Made by a program: the position numbers and the translations under genes | From: Chondrosia reniformis | Lineage: Eukaryota; Porifera; Demospongiae; Chondrillida; Chondrillidae | Reading direction: 5' to 3' | Length of the DNA stretch: 64,000 bases | NCBI GenBank assembly: GCA_947172415.1 | Contig: OX359194.1 | Location: 7,979,901-8,043,900 of the forward strand | Part shown: one piece after another, positions 25,546 through 39,801 of the stretch | Layout of the letters: every line of letters begins with the position of its first letter | Position numbering within the stretch: position 1 is the stretch's first letter | The notes under the pieces: generated by a model | What the model saw: the letters and a program-made list of their open reading frames with translations, nothing else | Database searches by the model: none | What the model was told of the DNA's origin: nothing

Positions 25546-27210
25546 TCAATCATCTTGCTTAGTGTCAAAGTATTCAACAAGGCAAGATTTATCCAATGGA
25601 ATGAAAAGATTTTCTACTCCATCAGTCCCTTTACGAGATTTTAACAAATTGTGATCCCTAAACTCTGTTAATTGAGCTCTGAGTGCCAAATCACTGCTCA
25701 CAAGGAATTTTTCCCGACACTTGAGACAAAAATCTTGAAAAGGAATGCCTAGGTAACTGGAATCATCAACATGGTCAATTTGGTGATGTGCCAGTAGCTC
25801 AAATATGGAACAGGAGCTGGGTGTCAAGCTCTTAAGGACATGCAGAAGGGAGCTCAGAGCCAGGGCCCCTGTCTGACTCCCAATCATGTAATTCTCGTAA
25901 GACACTTCACTGCAGTAAGGAGCATATGTCGTGGCATTGTACCAGATCCAGTTAAATCTACTAGTCTGCCACTGATTCCAAAGCAAAGGAGCATTTATGT
26001 GGTCAACACTTGCAACGATGTGAATATGTGGTGAAGAAGCCAGAAGGCTGAGTGCATCCTGAGCCTTCTCATTCTGAAGCAGAGGCCCATCCATATTATT
26101 GATTATCAGATATACCTCCAGTGAATTTCCATCTAAAGTTCCAGCTAAAGTGGTTGAAATGAAGTAGCACCACTCTGTTTCAGTTCTAAAGGTGCCACTG
26201 TAGTTAAGCAACTCACTAGTAATACTGCGGAGAATATGTTTGGCTGAAAGACCAGGAAAATAGCCATTCACTATTATGTGTGCAGTGTTTCTAAGATATT
26301 GCTGAATGAACCCTTGAATTAAGGCATGTTTGGATCCGAGGCCATACAACAAAATATTAAACCCTTGACCTAACTGTAGCAGCCAATGTGGGTAAAACTG
26401 CTTGTGCATTTCCATCAAGGAGGTCTTGTCCTGATGAAACTTCAGAGAAGCAGGTACTATCGAGGCAGACTTATCACTTACAGATGAAAAGGTTATTCCA
26501 GACATGGTGTGATTGGAGGTTTGAATACGTTTAGCACTTTGAGCTACAAAATAGGACTCAAGGGCATCTTGATTGTCTTCCAAAGACCTGCTGCTTCTGG
26601 TTAGATCAAGAGCAATATCAGAGAGCTCCTTCTCATCGAGATCTTCAACCTCATCTTCTTCACTGCTACCAGAGGAGAGTCTGTTGAATTCTCTCTGAAG
26701 ACTACCTTTCGAAGTAGCTGGTAGGTCCTTTTCGGTACGTTTTCGTTTGCTGTCAGCCTCTTCTTCTTCTTCTTCTTCTTCCTGGCTATTATTCCCTACA
26801 TTTTTAGTAGCAGTTGCCTTCAACTGATTTTTGGACTGCCGATCCGTCCTCCTACCACCCGACTTCGCTGGCTGGAAATTAAACATTTCCTTTCCTATGT
26901 CCATTCCTTCATCACTGCTTGGACAGAGGGAGGGCATCTTGGGGAGGTCAATTTCTTCTTCACTGACAGCTAACAAACCTGTTGCAGCCTTGATTAAACT
27001 GCGATTCTTCGTAGAACTTCTAGTGGCCATCCCTACTTTTTGCTTGCCTTTTGTAGAGAGGCAGGATCTATCTGCAACATCTTCAAAATGTTCGGGGAAA
27101 TCGGTATCAGTTAAAACTCTTCCATCTTCAGACACAGAAACTGGTTCGTCGCGTAAAGAGTTTCTTCTAGACCTCCTCTGTGACTTACTCTTGCTAGAGT
27201 TACTGGCCAT
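25546..27210 (-). CDS. ORC2: Origin recognition complex subunit 2
   Basis: A single-exon gene of 554 aa. ORC2 is a core subunit of the origin recognition complex, which marks replication origins and loads the MCM helicase in the nucleus. The start is the ATG at 27210 (MASNSSKSKSQRR), since the frame upstream of it overlaps the divergent MTR4 promoter and first exon. Residues 1-220 are low-complexity, basic and acidic, with a poly-Glu run near residue 145. The AAA+-like domain begins near 275 with FNILLYGLGSK, the degenerate P-loop region typical of ORC2, followed by VNGYFPG and LEVYLIINNMDG (Walker B region). A winged-helix C-terminus ends EYFDTKQDD. It is convergent with nothing at its 3' side and starts 58 bp from MTR4. 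Family assignment is from recalled motif similarity. Confidence 0.93.
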   Translation of the reverse strand: MASNSSKSKSQRRSRRNSLRDEPVSVSEDGRVLTDTDFPEHFEDVADRSCLSTKGKQKVGMATRSSTKNRSLIKAATGLLAVSEEEIDLPKMPSLCPSSDEGMDIGKEMFNFQPAKSGGRRTDRQSKNQLKATATKNVGNNSQEEEEEEEEADSKRKRTEKDLPATSKGSLQREFNRLSSGSSEEDEVEDLDEKELSDIALDLTRSSRSLEDNQDALESYFVAQSAKRIQTSNHTMSGITFSSVSDKSASIVPASLKFHQDKTSLMEMHKQFYPHWLLQLGQGFNILLYGLGSKHALIQGFIQQYLRNTAHIIVNGYFPGLSAKHILRSITSELLNYSGTFRTETEWCYFISTTLAGTLDGNSLEVYLIINNMDGPLLQNEKAQDALSLLASSPHIHIVASVDHINAPLLWNQWQTSRFNWIWYNATTYAPYCSEVSYENYMIGSQTGALALSSLLHVLKSLTPSSCSIFELLAHHQIDHVDDSSYLGIPFQDFCLKCREKFLVSSDLALRAQLTEFRDHNLLKSRKGTDGVENLFIPLDKSCLVEYFDTKQDD

Positions 27211-27268
27211 TTCAAGTTTACCGGCCAAGCTTAGAGGGAAATTCCCTATACCACGTGTACATCTTAAA
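27211..27268. promoter_or_regulatory. Bidirectional ORC2/MTR4 promoter region
   Basis: Only 58 bp separate the ORC2 start (minus, 27210) from the MTR4 start (plus, 27269), so 5' UTRs and core promoter elements must overlap each other or reach into the opposite coding region. It contains a CACGTG E-box-like sequence at 27252-27257. Confidence 0.6.
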
Positions 27269-30200
27269 ATGACCGACGCCTTCTCAAATGATCTCTTTTC
27301 AGTATTTGAGCCCGATTCAACGTCAAAGAAGAAAAAGAGCGAAAAGGCAGGAATTAAACGGAAGAATGAATCACAGAGTACAGCTGACACAAAAAAATCT
27401 TGTCCTATTGTAGATGAGCCTGTCGGGACTGGACCAGATGCGCCTACAGAGAGGTAGGGCTAGATTATAGTTCATAGTCGCTATTTTGATTGAATGTTCA
27501 ATTTGATTTGGTAGAGTTGAACCTTCAGTGGCAGAGAAATCGCCACCCTCTGGAACAAGAAAAGCAATATTTTCCGAGTGTGCAACAGTTGTACATTTGG
27601 ATGGCGTGGAAGGCTGCATACACGAGGTAGGTAGTAGCTCCCTGTATAGTGTTTGAGTTTATTGGCCTATCCTGATATGCTAGGTTGCTGTGCCACCAGG
27701 CTATGAGTATAAGGACTTGCAACCCTTCTCAGGGAAACCAGCAAAGGTACTGCATATTGTTACGTATTGCTAAGCAACATTGTGACAGTTGTTTTATACA
27801 CACATATAGGAATATAAATTTGTGTTGGATCCATTTCAAAAGGAGGCTATCAAATGTTTGAACAACAACCAATCAGTTCTAGTGTCCGCTCACACTTCAG
27901 CAGGAAAGACTGTTGTTGCCGAGTGAGTAGCATGTCTCCATATTTGGCATTGTGACATCATATATGGAAAATCTTGTGTCTCTATGTGACATCACTAACT
28001 TCCTGGACCTAATACCTTCAACAGATGTTTGAGGCTATGTGGTTTAAAATGATGGTATTCCAAGCAGCTATCATCTATTTGTAGTTTAGAAATTGTTATG
28101 TGACTGCTATCTTGTGCTTGCCAGGTATGCTATAGCAATGTCCCTGAGAGACACACAAAGAGTGATATATACAACTCCAATCAAGGTGAACAGGAATGCT
28201 ATACAATAGTACAGTATTGTTACACTGATGTGAATATTAACATACAAATTATTAAGGGACAACTACAGAATGTTTGTGCATGTAGTTTATATGTACTTAT
28301 TAATGTTACATGTCTATGGATACCTCTGGTGTCTGGTCAGGAGTCTGACTCCTCCCCCTGGATCATTAGAGCAGTCCCTTTATAATCTGACTCCTCCCCC
28401 TGGATCATTAGAGCAGTCCCTTTATAATCTGACTCCTCCCCCTGGATCATTAGAGCAGTCCCTTTATAATCTGACTCCTCCCCCTGGATCATTAGAGCAG
28501 TCCCTTTATAATCTGACCCCTTCCCCTGGATCATTAGAGCAGTCCCTCTATAATCTGACTCCTCCCCCTGGATCATTAGAGCAGTCCCTTTATAATCTCA
28601 CTCCTCCCCCTGGATCATTAGAGCAGTCCCTTTATAATCTGACCCCTTCCCCTGGATCATTAGAGCAGTCCCTCTATAATCTGACTCCTCCCCCTGGATC
28701 ATTAGAGCAGTCCCTTTATAATCTGACTCCTCCCCCTGGATCATTAGAGCAGTCCCTTTATAATCTGACTCCTCCCCCTGGATCATTAGAGCAGTCCCTC
28801 TATAATCTGACTCCTCCCCCTGGATCATTAGAGCAGTCCCTTTATAATCTGACTCCTCCCCCTGGATCATTAGAGCAGTCCCTTTATAATCTGACTCCTC
28901 CCCCTGGATTAGAGGCAGTACAGTTGTCATGGTTATTGTTGCTTCCTAAACAGGCATTGAGTAATCAGAAGTATAGAGAACTCTATGATGAGTTCAAAGA
29001 CGTTGGACTGATGACTGGAGATGTGACCATTAATCCTAGTGCTTCATGTCTGGTTATGACTACTGAGGTGGGTCCTTGTTGCTATGGAAACTGTATAATA
29101 GGATATTTTATTGAGACAATAATAATGTTATACTTTTTAATAATTTTCTCAATTTAATTATGCTCTTTGTATATTCTAATTATTGTAGATTCTTAGGAAC
29201 ATGCTTTACAGAGGATCTGAGGTGAGATGACATGTAATGATTTGCAATGGCCAGTTGTTCCATGTGTCTGTATGTACAGGTTATGCGAGAGGTGGCGTGG
29301 CTGGTGTTTGACGAAATTCACTACATGAGAGATGCTGGTAAGTGATTGAGAGATGGAAATATCTGCTAATATGGTGTACACAAGTATCAGAGTATACATT
29401 GGTACAGTACTTATTGATCTTAATCTCATCCTGACTGAGCTGTATTCCTTCCTCTATTGCAGAGAGAGGAGTCGTCTGGGAGGAGACCATTATTTTGCTT
29501 CCTGACAAAGTAAACTACGTGTTCCTCTCAGCCACCATACCAAATGCCAACCAGTTTGCTCAGTGGGTGTGTCATCTCCATCATCAGGTATGTCAGCACA
29601 ATAGCTGTGTAGTGTGGTCCCGTGTGGTCCCTGTAAAGAGGGTTGGGTCATTGAGAGTAACAGCTGGTGCAGAGTAGATTGCTTTGTAGCTAGTTAAAAA
29701 GAAGTTAAGGAATTAGTTTTAGGAAATGGTTGAAAGAGGTAGTTTAGAGGAGTGACTTTAAGAGAGAGGTAGTTTGAAGTTTATGTAATTTATAACATGT
29801 TATTGAATCAAGATGTTATGTTAAGCTGTTTCTGTTATTACCGACTTTAGCCCTGTCATGTGGTGTACACTGACAACAGACCAGTTCCACTGCAACACTA
29901 TATCTTTCCAGCAGGAGCAGATGGAGTGTATCTAATCAAAGATGAAAAGGTACATTGCATAATGTACATCTCCTTTGACTTTAGTTTAAAGCAGTAATAG
30001 GTACAGTACTTAAATGTTCTTATTTAGTATGTCCTTATATGGTTTGTGTATGTACATGTATGTATTTGTAGGACAACTTTAGAGAAGATAACTTCCAGAA
30101 GGCAATGGCCATTCTACAAGACAAGGGAGGAGCTGGGGATAGGAAGGGGAGGAAAGGAGGAATGAAAGGAATGTCAAACTGCTTCAAACTTGTGAAAATG

Positions 30201-33200
30201 ACAATAGAGAGAAACATGCAACCTCTGATTGTCTTCAGCTTCAGTAGAAGGGATTGTGAAGCATATGCTCTAGAGGTGTCTAAAATGGACTTTAGTACAG
30301 GTTAGTTTGCTTAGCAGAGATGTGTAACACCAAAAGATTGCAAGGTTGCCTCTCCAGTGTGTATACCTGTTAAGTGGTTCTACTGCTTTGTATACTGTCC
30401 ATGTACACAAATCAAAGGAATCAATCAAGCAAGTGGTCTCATTTTAGATGGGGTGTTCCTATAATATTAGCCTCAAAGGTTACCTTACAAGGGTCCCACC
30501 ATTGAATGAGTTGTGTGTGCATGGATTAAGTACTTTACTTTGGAGGGACATGTTTTGACTAGTTTATAGTGTCTACACTTTTTGTTTTGCAGCGGAGGAG
30601 AAAGTACTCATTAATCAGGTCTTCACAAATGCAATTGACTGCCTCTCTGATGAAGACAAGAAGCTACCACAAGTGAGTGCCAATGAGTTGTTGTTTGGAA
30701 TATCTCTACTGCTGTCTTGTGACCCCTCATCGTCATCATCAGGTGGAGCATGTCTTGCCACTGCTGCAGAGAGGCATCGGTATTCACCATTCTGGACTGC
30801 TGCCTATTCTAAAGGAGACTGTAGAGATACTCTTTTCTGAGGGTCTTATTAAAGTGAGGAAATTTGAAGTGTTTGACAAGGTGTCAAAATGTGTGTTTCG
30901 TTGTCTCAACAGGCTCTGTTTGCCACGGAGACATTTGCACTCGGGCTCAACATGCCAGCCAGAACTGTCCTCTTCACTAGCTGTAGAAAATTTGATGGTA
31001 AAGATTTTAGATGGGTGAGTCAGTCTCAGTGTTGCTATGACAATGGTACAGACACATTTGCATGATTGTAGATTACTTCAGGAGAATATATTCAAATGAG
31101 TGGTCGAGCTGGGAGGAGAGGGTTAGATGACAAAGGTATATGTATGATGATGATCGACGAACGGATGGACACTCCTGTAGCGAAAAATATATTATTGGTA
31201 AGAACCTAACTTTGTGCTTTTCTTTATAATGATGGTTTATTGTACGATGTCCGGTCAATGACGGGGTGGCCGAGTGGTTAAGGCGATGGACTGCTAATCC
31301 ATTGTGCTCTGCACGCGTGGGTTCGAATCCCACCCCCGTCGATTTTTCTCCTTTTTTTCTTCCATATACCAATGTATAGGGGAGTCCTGACCCATTGAAC
31401 AGTGCTTTTCATTTAACTTATACAATGGTTCTAAACTTACTAAGAGTTGAGGAAATTAATCCGGAATTTGTTCTTGAAAGATCATTTTACCAATTTCAAA
31501 ATATTTCAGCCATCCCAGCTCTAGAGAAAAGTAAACATTGAAAACACTTGTTCCAACATACATTGCTGCTATTGGTATGTACTTTGAGTAGTCACCCAAT
31601 CGCCAACCTTATTGCAGAAGTAAAAGACTTAGAGAAGGCAAGGGATGAGATTGTTATCCCTAATGAAGATGCCTCCATGAACTATCTCAGGCTGCGGCAA
31701 CAGATTGATAAACTGCAGAAAGAGATGCAAGCATTCATTATCAAGCCAAAGTATCTTCTCCCTTTTCTACAGCCAGGCAGACTTGTGAAGGTAGAGTGTG
31801 CAGGACTTTGTCATTTAGGTTGAATACAATTACTTTTCCTTTTCTGGTAATGAAAGGTTGAAAGCCCTGAGGATGATTATGGCTGGGGATGTGTGGTAAA
31901 CTTTCAAAAGAAGGCAAACCAGAAGGTATGGAACAAGCTTTTAGCTTCTCTTTTAAGAATGCACTTAATTTCACTCTTGGGGTAGGGTGGCAATGAAACT
32001 GCCTATGTAGCCGAAGTGTTGTTGAAGTGCTCTGTTGCATCACTAAAGAACCCACAAGTAGCACCGAAGCCACCTTCTAAGGATGAAAAAGGAGAAGTGC
32101 AGGTACCAGCTGCTATAAATAGATCTTTTAATAGTATTTATTGTTGATCATCTGATATACAGGTCATTCCAGTCCTCCTCAAATTCATAGCTAAAATTAG
32201 TTCTGTCCGAATATATATTCCCATGGACCTTAGACCTTCTGATAGTCGAGCTTCTGTCAACCAGTCCATCCAGGTCTGAGTCACACTTTGTATGATGTCT
32301 GATGTATGTGATGAGGTTTGTTTATGTCTGTTTAATAGGAGGTGCAGCGGAGATTTAAGGGGGACACTCCTCTTCTGGATCCAGTTGTTGACATGAACAT
32401 CAAAGATGAGGCCTTCAAGACTATTGTAAAAGTACATTATAAATTAAATGATATAGTATGTCACTATGTGTCATTATATATCCTGTGTATGTATGTATGT
32501 ATACATATGTCATAATGTGTCACTGTATGTCATTATATGTCATTGTGTATCCTGTGTATGTATACATATGTCATATGTGTCACTGTGTGTCATTATATGT
32601 CATAATGTGTCACTGTGTATCACTATGTAGAAGATCCAAGCCTTGGAACAGAGACTGTTGGTGCATCCCCTTCATAAGAATGCAGACTGTGCTCGTGTAT
32701 ATAGTCTCTGCAGTCAAAAGAATGAGGTAAGAGTCAATTGTGTATGTCACTACAAAACAGTCAACTGTTCCATTAAATGTAGATTTCTACTGAGATCAAA
32801 GAAGCAAAGAAAGAATTGAAGAGAGTTCAGACTATCATGCAATTGGATGAGCTGAAATGTAGAAAGAGAGTTTTGCGAAGGTATTTTACATCATTTTTGC
32901 TCAATTCCATTTTTTCCCTTTGATAATGTATAACCCAGTAAGTTGGTTTAATACATTATCAATATTTAACTGAAATGACTACTACTGATAGTGCATGTGT
33001 TAAATAGTTCTTTTTTTCGTTTTGAGCTACATATTTCAGTATTTCTTCCTTTGATATTCGTAGGTTGGGGTATGCTAATGCTTCTGATGTTATAGATGTA
33101 AAGGGCCGTGTTGCTTGTGAACTGACAACTGGAGATGAGTTACTACTAACAGAGCTGCTCTTCAATGGCGTCTTCAACGAACTCACTTCAGAGCAGTGTG

Positions 33201-34044
33201 TCTCTCTCCTCTCCTGTTTTGTATTTCCAGAAAGGGTGAGATTGGGAAATAGTTACTAATTGTTCATATAGCTTAGATACGTATATAGAGCTGATTGGCT
33301 AAGCCATTTTTGGTTTTATTTTGTACAGTCAGAAAAGCTTCAGAAACTGAAGGAGAATCTAAGTGGTCCTCTAAAACAGTTGCAAGTGAGTATAATGTAC
33401 ATTACAGTGCAACAGTAGAATTGCTTCTTCAAACAAGATGCTGCTGCACCTTCCTAACTTGTCTGCATCTTTGCCTCTCCTCAGTTTACGTCCCTTTGTA
33501 CACTTTATAGGACACAGCTCGTCGCATTGCAAGGATTGAGGAGGAGAGCAAGCTTCCTGTAGTGGAGGATGACTACGTGGCCTCCTTCAACCCGGGCCTG
33601 ATGGAGGTGGTGTACTCGTGGTCACAGGGTGCATCTTTCTCACAGCTCTGTAAAATGACAGACAGTTTTGAGGGAAGCATCATCAGGTGCATTAGGAGAT
33701 TGGAGGAACTGCTCAGGCAAATGTGTCAGGCTTCTAAAGCCATTGGTAATTCAGACTTGGAAAAGAAATATGAGGAAGGTATGATTTTATTAAGTGTCTT
33801 CTTCAATATAAAATGTATAGATTTACCGTGATATTCCATTCAATTGAGATTCCCTACTTGGTTCAGTACATATTTGTTTTATGGCATGTTATAATTACGT
33901 ATAGCTGCTATAGTCCACTCCGACATTATACACTCCATTGACTGGGTCTGCCATCTTTATTAGACACAATATGTCCTCTCTTGGTTAATAGGTATATCAA
34001 AGATCAAGAGAGATATTATCTTTGCTGCAAGCTTATATCTGTAA
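27269..34044 (+). CDS. MTREX: Exosome RNA helicase MTR4 (SKIV2L2/MTREX)
   Basis: Nuclear DExH-box helicase that unwinds and delivers RNA to the exosome (TRAMP, NEXT and PAXT). 27 exons give 1022 aa, close to the family's usual length: 27269-27453, 27515-27626, 27684-27746, 27810-27922, 28125-28185, 28954-29067, 29189-29221, 29280-29337, 29463-29587, 29851-29949, 30072-30300, 30593-30672, 30743-30853, 30913-31014, 31072-31197, 31380-31530, 31618-31790, 31857-31925, 31986-32102, 32163-32273, 32339-32431, 32631-32726, 32783-32880, 33064-33235, 33329-33385, 33511-33778, 33992-34044. Motifs: I AHTSAGKT (K153), II DEIH (238-241), [18 protein letters not shown] (503-512), then arch/KOW and C-terminal helical bundle ending IFAASLYL. 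Intron 5 holds a 42-bp minisatellite, intron 15 a tRNA gene, intron 21 TATGTCAT-type low-complexity repeats. All key residues are present. Confidence 0.95.
28345..28911 (+). repeat. 42-bp minisatellite in MTR4 intron 5
   Basis: Thirteen full copies and one half copy of a 42-bp unit starting CTGACTCCTCCCCCTGGATC, with a few C/T variants. Since 42 is a multiple of three and the unit has no stop in some frames, long reading frames cross it on both strands (14-residue repeats), but it lies between MTR4 exons ending 28185 and starting 28954 and is best read as intronic. Confidence 0.95.
31260..31341 (+). tRNA. trnS-GCT: tRNA-Ser (anticodon GCT)
   Basis: An 82-nt type II tRNA. The acceptor stem GACGGGG pairs perfectly with CCCCGTC, followed by discriminator G. 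The A box is TGGCCGAGTGG, the anticodon loop CTGCTAA places GCT at 31293-31295, a long variable arm follows, and the B box is GGTTCGAATCC. It decodes AGC/AGT serine codons. It lies on the same strand as its host, inside MTR4 intron 15 (31198-31379), and is followed by a T-run. Confidence 0.96.
31343..31358 (+). terminator. RNA polymerase III T-run after tRNA-Ser
   Basis: TTTTT (31343-31347) and TTTTTTT (31352-31358) directly follow the tRNA, as expected for Pol III termination. They also serve as the pyrimidine-rich tract before the MTR4 exon 16 acceptor at 31379. Confidence 0.75.
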
Positions 34045-34206
34045 ACTTTATTTGATCAGTATCTCTGATATCACTAAGATTCTTTTTAAACTCCATACAT
34101 TTTTCTTTATTGTTCAAGCATTCAATGTATACAAAAATAATAGAACTTGATTTATTCAATACACATTTAGTTCATATGCATGTATATGGTAAATAACTGT
34201 AAAGTT

Positions 34207-34899
34207 CTATAATTGACTGTCGCAATGTAATGATCGGGGGTATTCGTCATTAACTAGCCACCAGGGTTCGCAACTGTGCAGCCATGCCTTGCATTTCCAA
34301 AGCGATTCCTCGCTAATATTTGTTGGTCGTCTCTCCAATATTGAAGTTGGTGTCTCTGAGCTATCCAGACCACGAGAGACATGCTGACTGGCTAAGTACA
34401 AACTTGATTGGTTATTGTTCGTCCTCGAAGAGCACAGAGTGTTTGTGCCTCTTGATTTCGGAGGAATACTTAGTGTAACTTTCTCTTTTTCTTGATACAA
34501 AAGTTGTTTGTAAGTGTTTCGCACCGCCGTGCTTACTACGGCGTAACTCGGCGGCCGTCCTTTCGTGTTTCGCGAATCCTCTTTTGCAGCGCGCGTAGTA
34601 GCCGCCAACATGTGGAAATTTGGTGGAGCCTTGCTAATCTCTGGTAACTGCGAGGCGTTATTCAAAACACGATGAATATGGATAAGGGCGGCAGCTTTAT
34701 CGGCTGCCTCCTTTGACGTGCGTAGCTTAATACTCTTCTTCGATGCTATATCGAGGTAGCCATTTATCCTGTAGCTTGCAGCGTTGGGCTTTGTTGTGAA
34801 CTTCGGTGGCGAAAACTTCCTTTCATAGGCCAATGTTGTCATCTCTGAGGGTCTTCCTTCTATCGGCACGTCTGCAGTTTGGTTTCCAATGACATCCAT
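34207..34899 (-). CDS. Unassigned single-exon protein, 230 aa
   Basis: An open frame of 230 codons from ATG 34899 (MDVIGNQTADVPI) to the stop at 34207. It is basic and Ser/Thr/Asn-rich, without signal peptide, membrane segment or recognised domain. The N-terminal half has a Pro/Lys-rich start and a helix-like stretch (SKEAADKAAALIHIHRVL); the C-terminus is Trp/Cys-containing (LWKCKAWLHSCEPWW). It is convergent with MTR4 (stop codons 163 bp apart) and divergent from LRRC40 (start codons 202 bp apart), a placement typical of real genes in this block. I do not recognise the family. The GC-richer composition than the surrounding introns supports coding. Confidence 0.65.
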   Translation of the reverse strand: MDVIGNQTADVPIEGRPSEMTTLAYERKFSPPKFTTKPNAASYRINGYLDIASKKSIKLRTSKEAADKAAALIHIHRVLNNASQLPEISKAPPNFHMLAATTRAAKEDSRNTKGRPPSYAVVSTAVRNTYKQLLYQEKEKVTLSIPPKSRGTNTLCSSRTNNNQSSLYLASQHVSRGLDSSETPTSILERRPTNISEESLWKCKAWLHSCEPWWLVNDEYPRSLHCDSQL

Positions 34900-35101
34900 T
34901 ATCACTTCGTTCAGATATTGCTGATGTATTCAAGGGATATTAAAGTGTTTATGAGTTTGGGTATTGATAGTCTGTGAAGAAACATAAAAAAGAGAGAGAA
35001 AGTATACATATTTACAGTAGCTGATAAAGATGTCAGAGATGCTGTACCGGTAGCAGTAATAAGAATGGTTGTGGTTTTAGATACTGATAGCAAGGAGAAA
35101 A
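34900..35101. promoter_or_regulatory. Divergent promoter region, unassigned gene / LRRC40
   Basis: A 202-bp gap between two oppositely transcribed start codons. No TATA box is clear. Confidence 0.45.
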
Positions 35102-39174
<4,073 letters not shown>

Positions 39175-39801
39175 CTGTGTTACCATAGCAACTAATTTTT
39201 GCAATGGGCCATCCTAAGACATATTGTATCTCCACCATGAGTGATATCATTAATGTTTTGCTTATGTGTAAATAAAAGACATTAATAAAATTAAGTTAGA
39301 AATAGGGATAGCAGTGGCAGCAACATGAAGTGACTAGTACATCTAGACAATGTAATGAAACATCAAAGAGACTGCTCATCACTCAATCTGATGTGGTTGC
39401 AGGTGCGCCAGATTTTGGGTTCATGCTGGAAATTTAGCCACTCCAATTTTACAACCTGATTTTCATCCAATGAAGTCGAGAAGCCTAGACTGACATTTAG
39501 TCACTCCAAATTCACAACCCGAGTTCGTCGCAATGAAGTCGAGAAGTCTCGACTGACATTTAGTCGTGTGTAATGCAGGGGTTATAGACGACTAATAATT
39601 ACTGTATCTTAACATTAATAGTGTTACCCTGTATATCATTAGATGTAGAGATTGTAGACTTCTCGGACCTGATTCGATAAAAGTCGGGTTATGAATTTGA
39701 ACTGCCTCGTGCTCGTGTGGATCGAAGTAGAGTTGATAATATGGTACATTATTACAATAATTATGCAAACAGCTATCAGTGTTCTTACATGCATGAGTAT
39801 A
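39175..39801. other. Intergenic region between convergent LRRC40 and membralin
   Basis: Holds AATAAA at 39271-39276, the likely LRRC40 poly-A signal. Then come two imperfect copies of a motif containing ATTTAGTC and CACTCCAA...AATGAAGTCGAGAAG (about 39431-39505 and 39497-39562). No gene seen. Confidence 0.55.

Noticed and set aside
27211-27390. N-terminal extension of ORC2 upstream of residue M at 27210
   Set aside because: It would be antisense to MTR4 exon 1, and the extension has no ORC2-like character.
26831-27457. 208-codon plus-strand frame as one protein
   Set aside because: Its first two thirds are antisense to ORC2; only the part from ATG 27269 is MTR4 exon 1.
28337-28930. Minus-strand repeat frames ([14 protein letters not shown]) as genes
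   Set aside because: Antisense reading of the same minisatellite.
28270-29157. 295-codon plus-strand frame with 14-residue repeats as a gene
   Set aside because: It is the 42-bp minisatellite inside MTR4 intron 5 run together with MTR4 exon 6; flanking splice sites fit MTR4.
31073-31372. Minus-strand 99-codon frame
   Set aside because: Antisense to MTR4 exon 15 and the tRNA-Ser gene.
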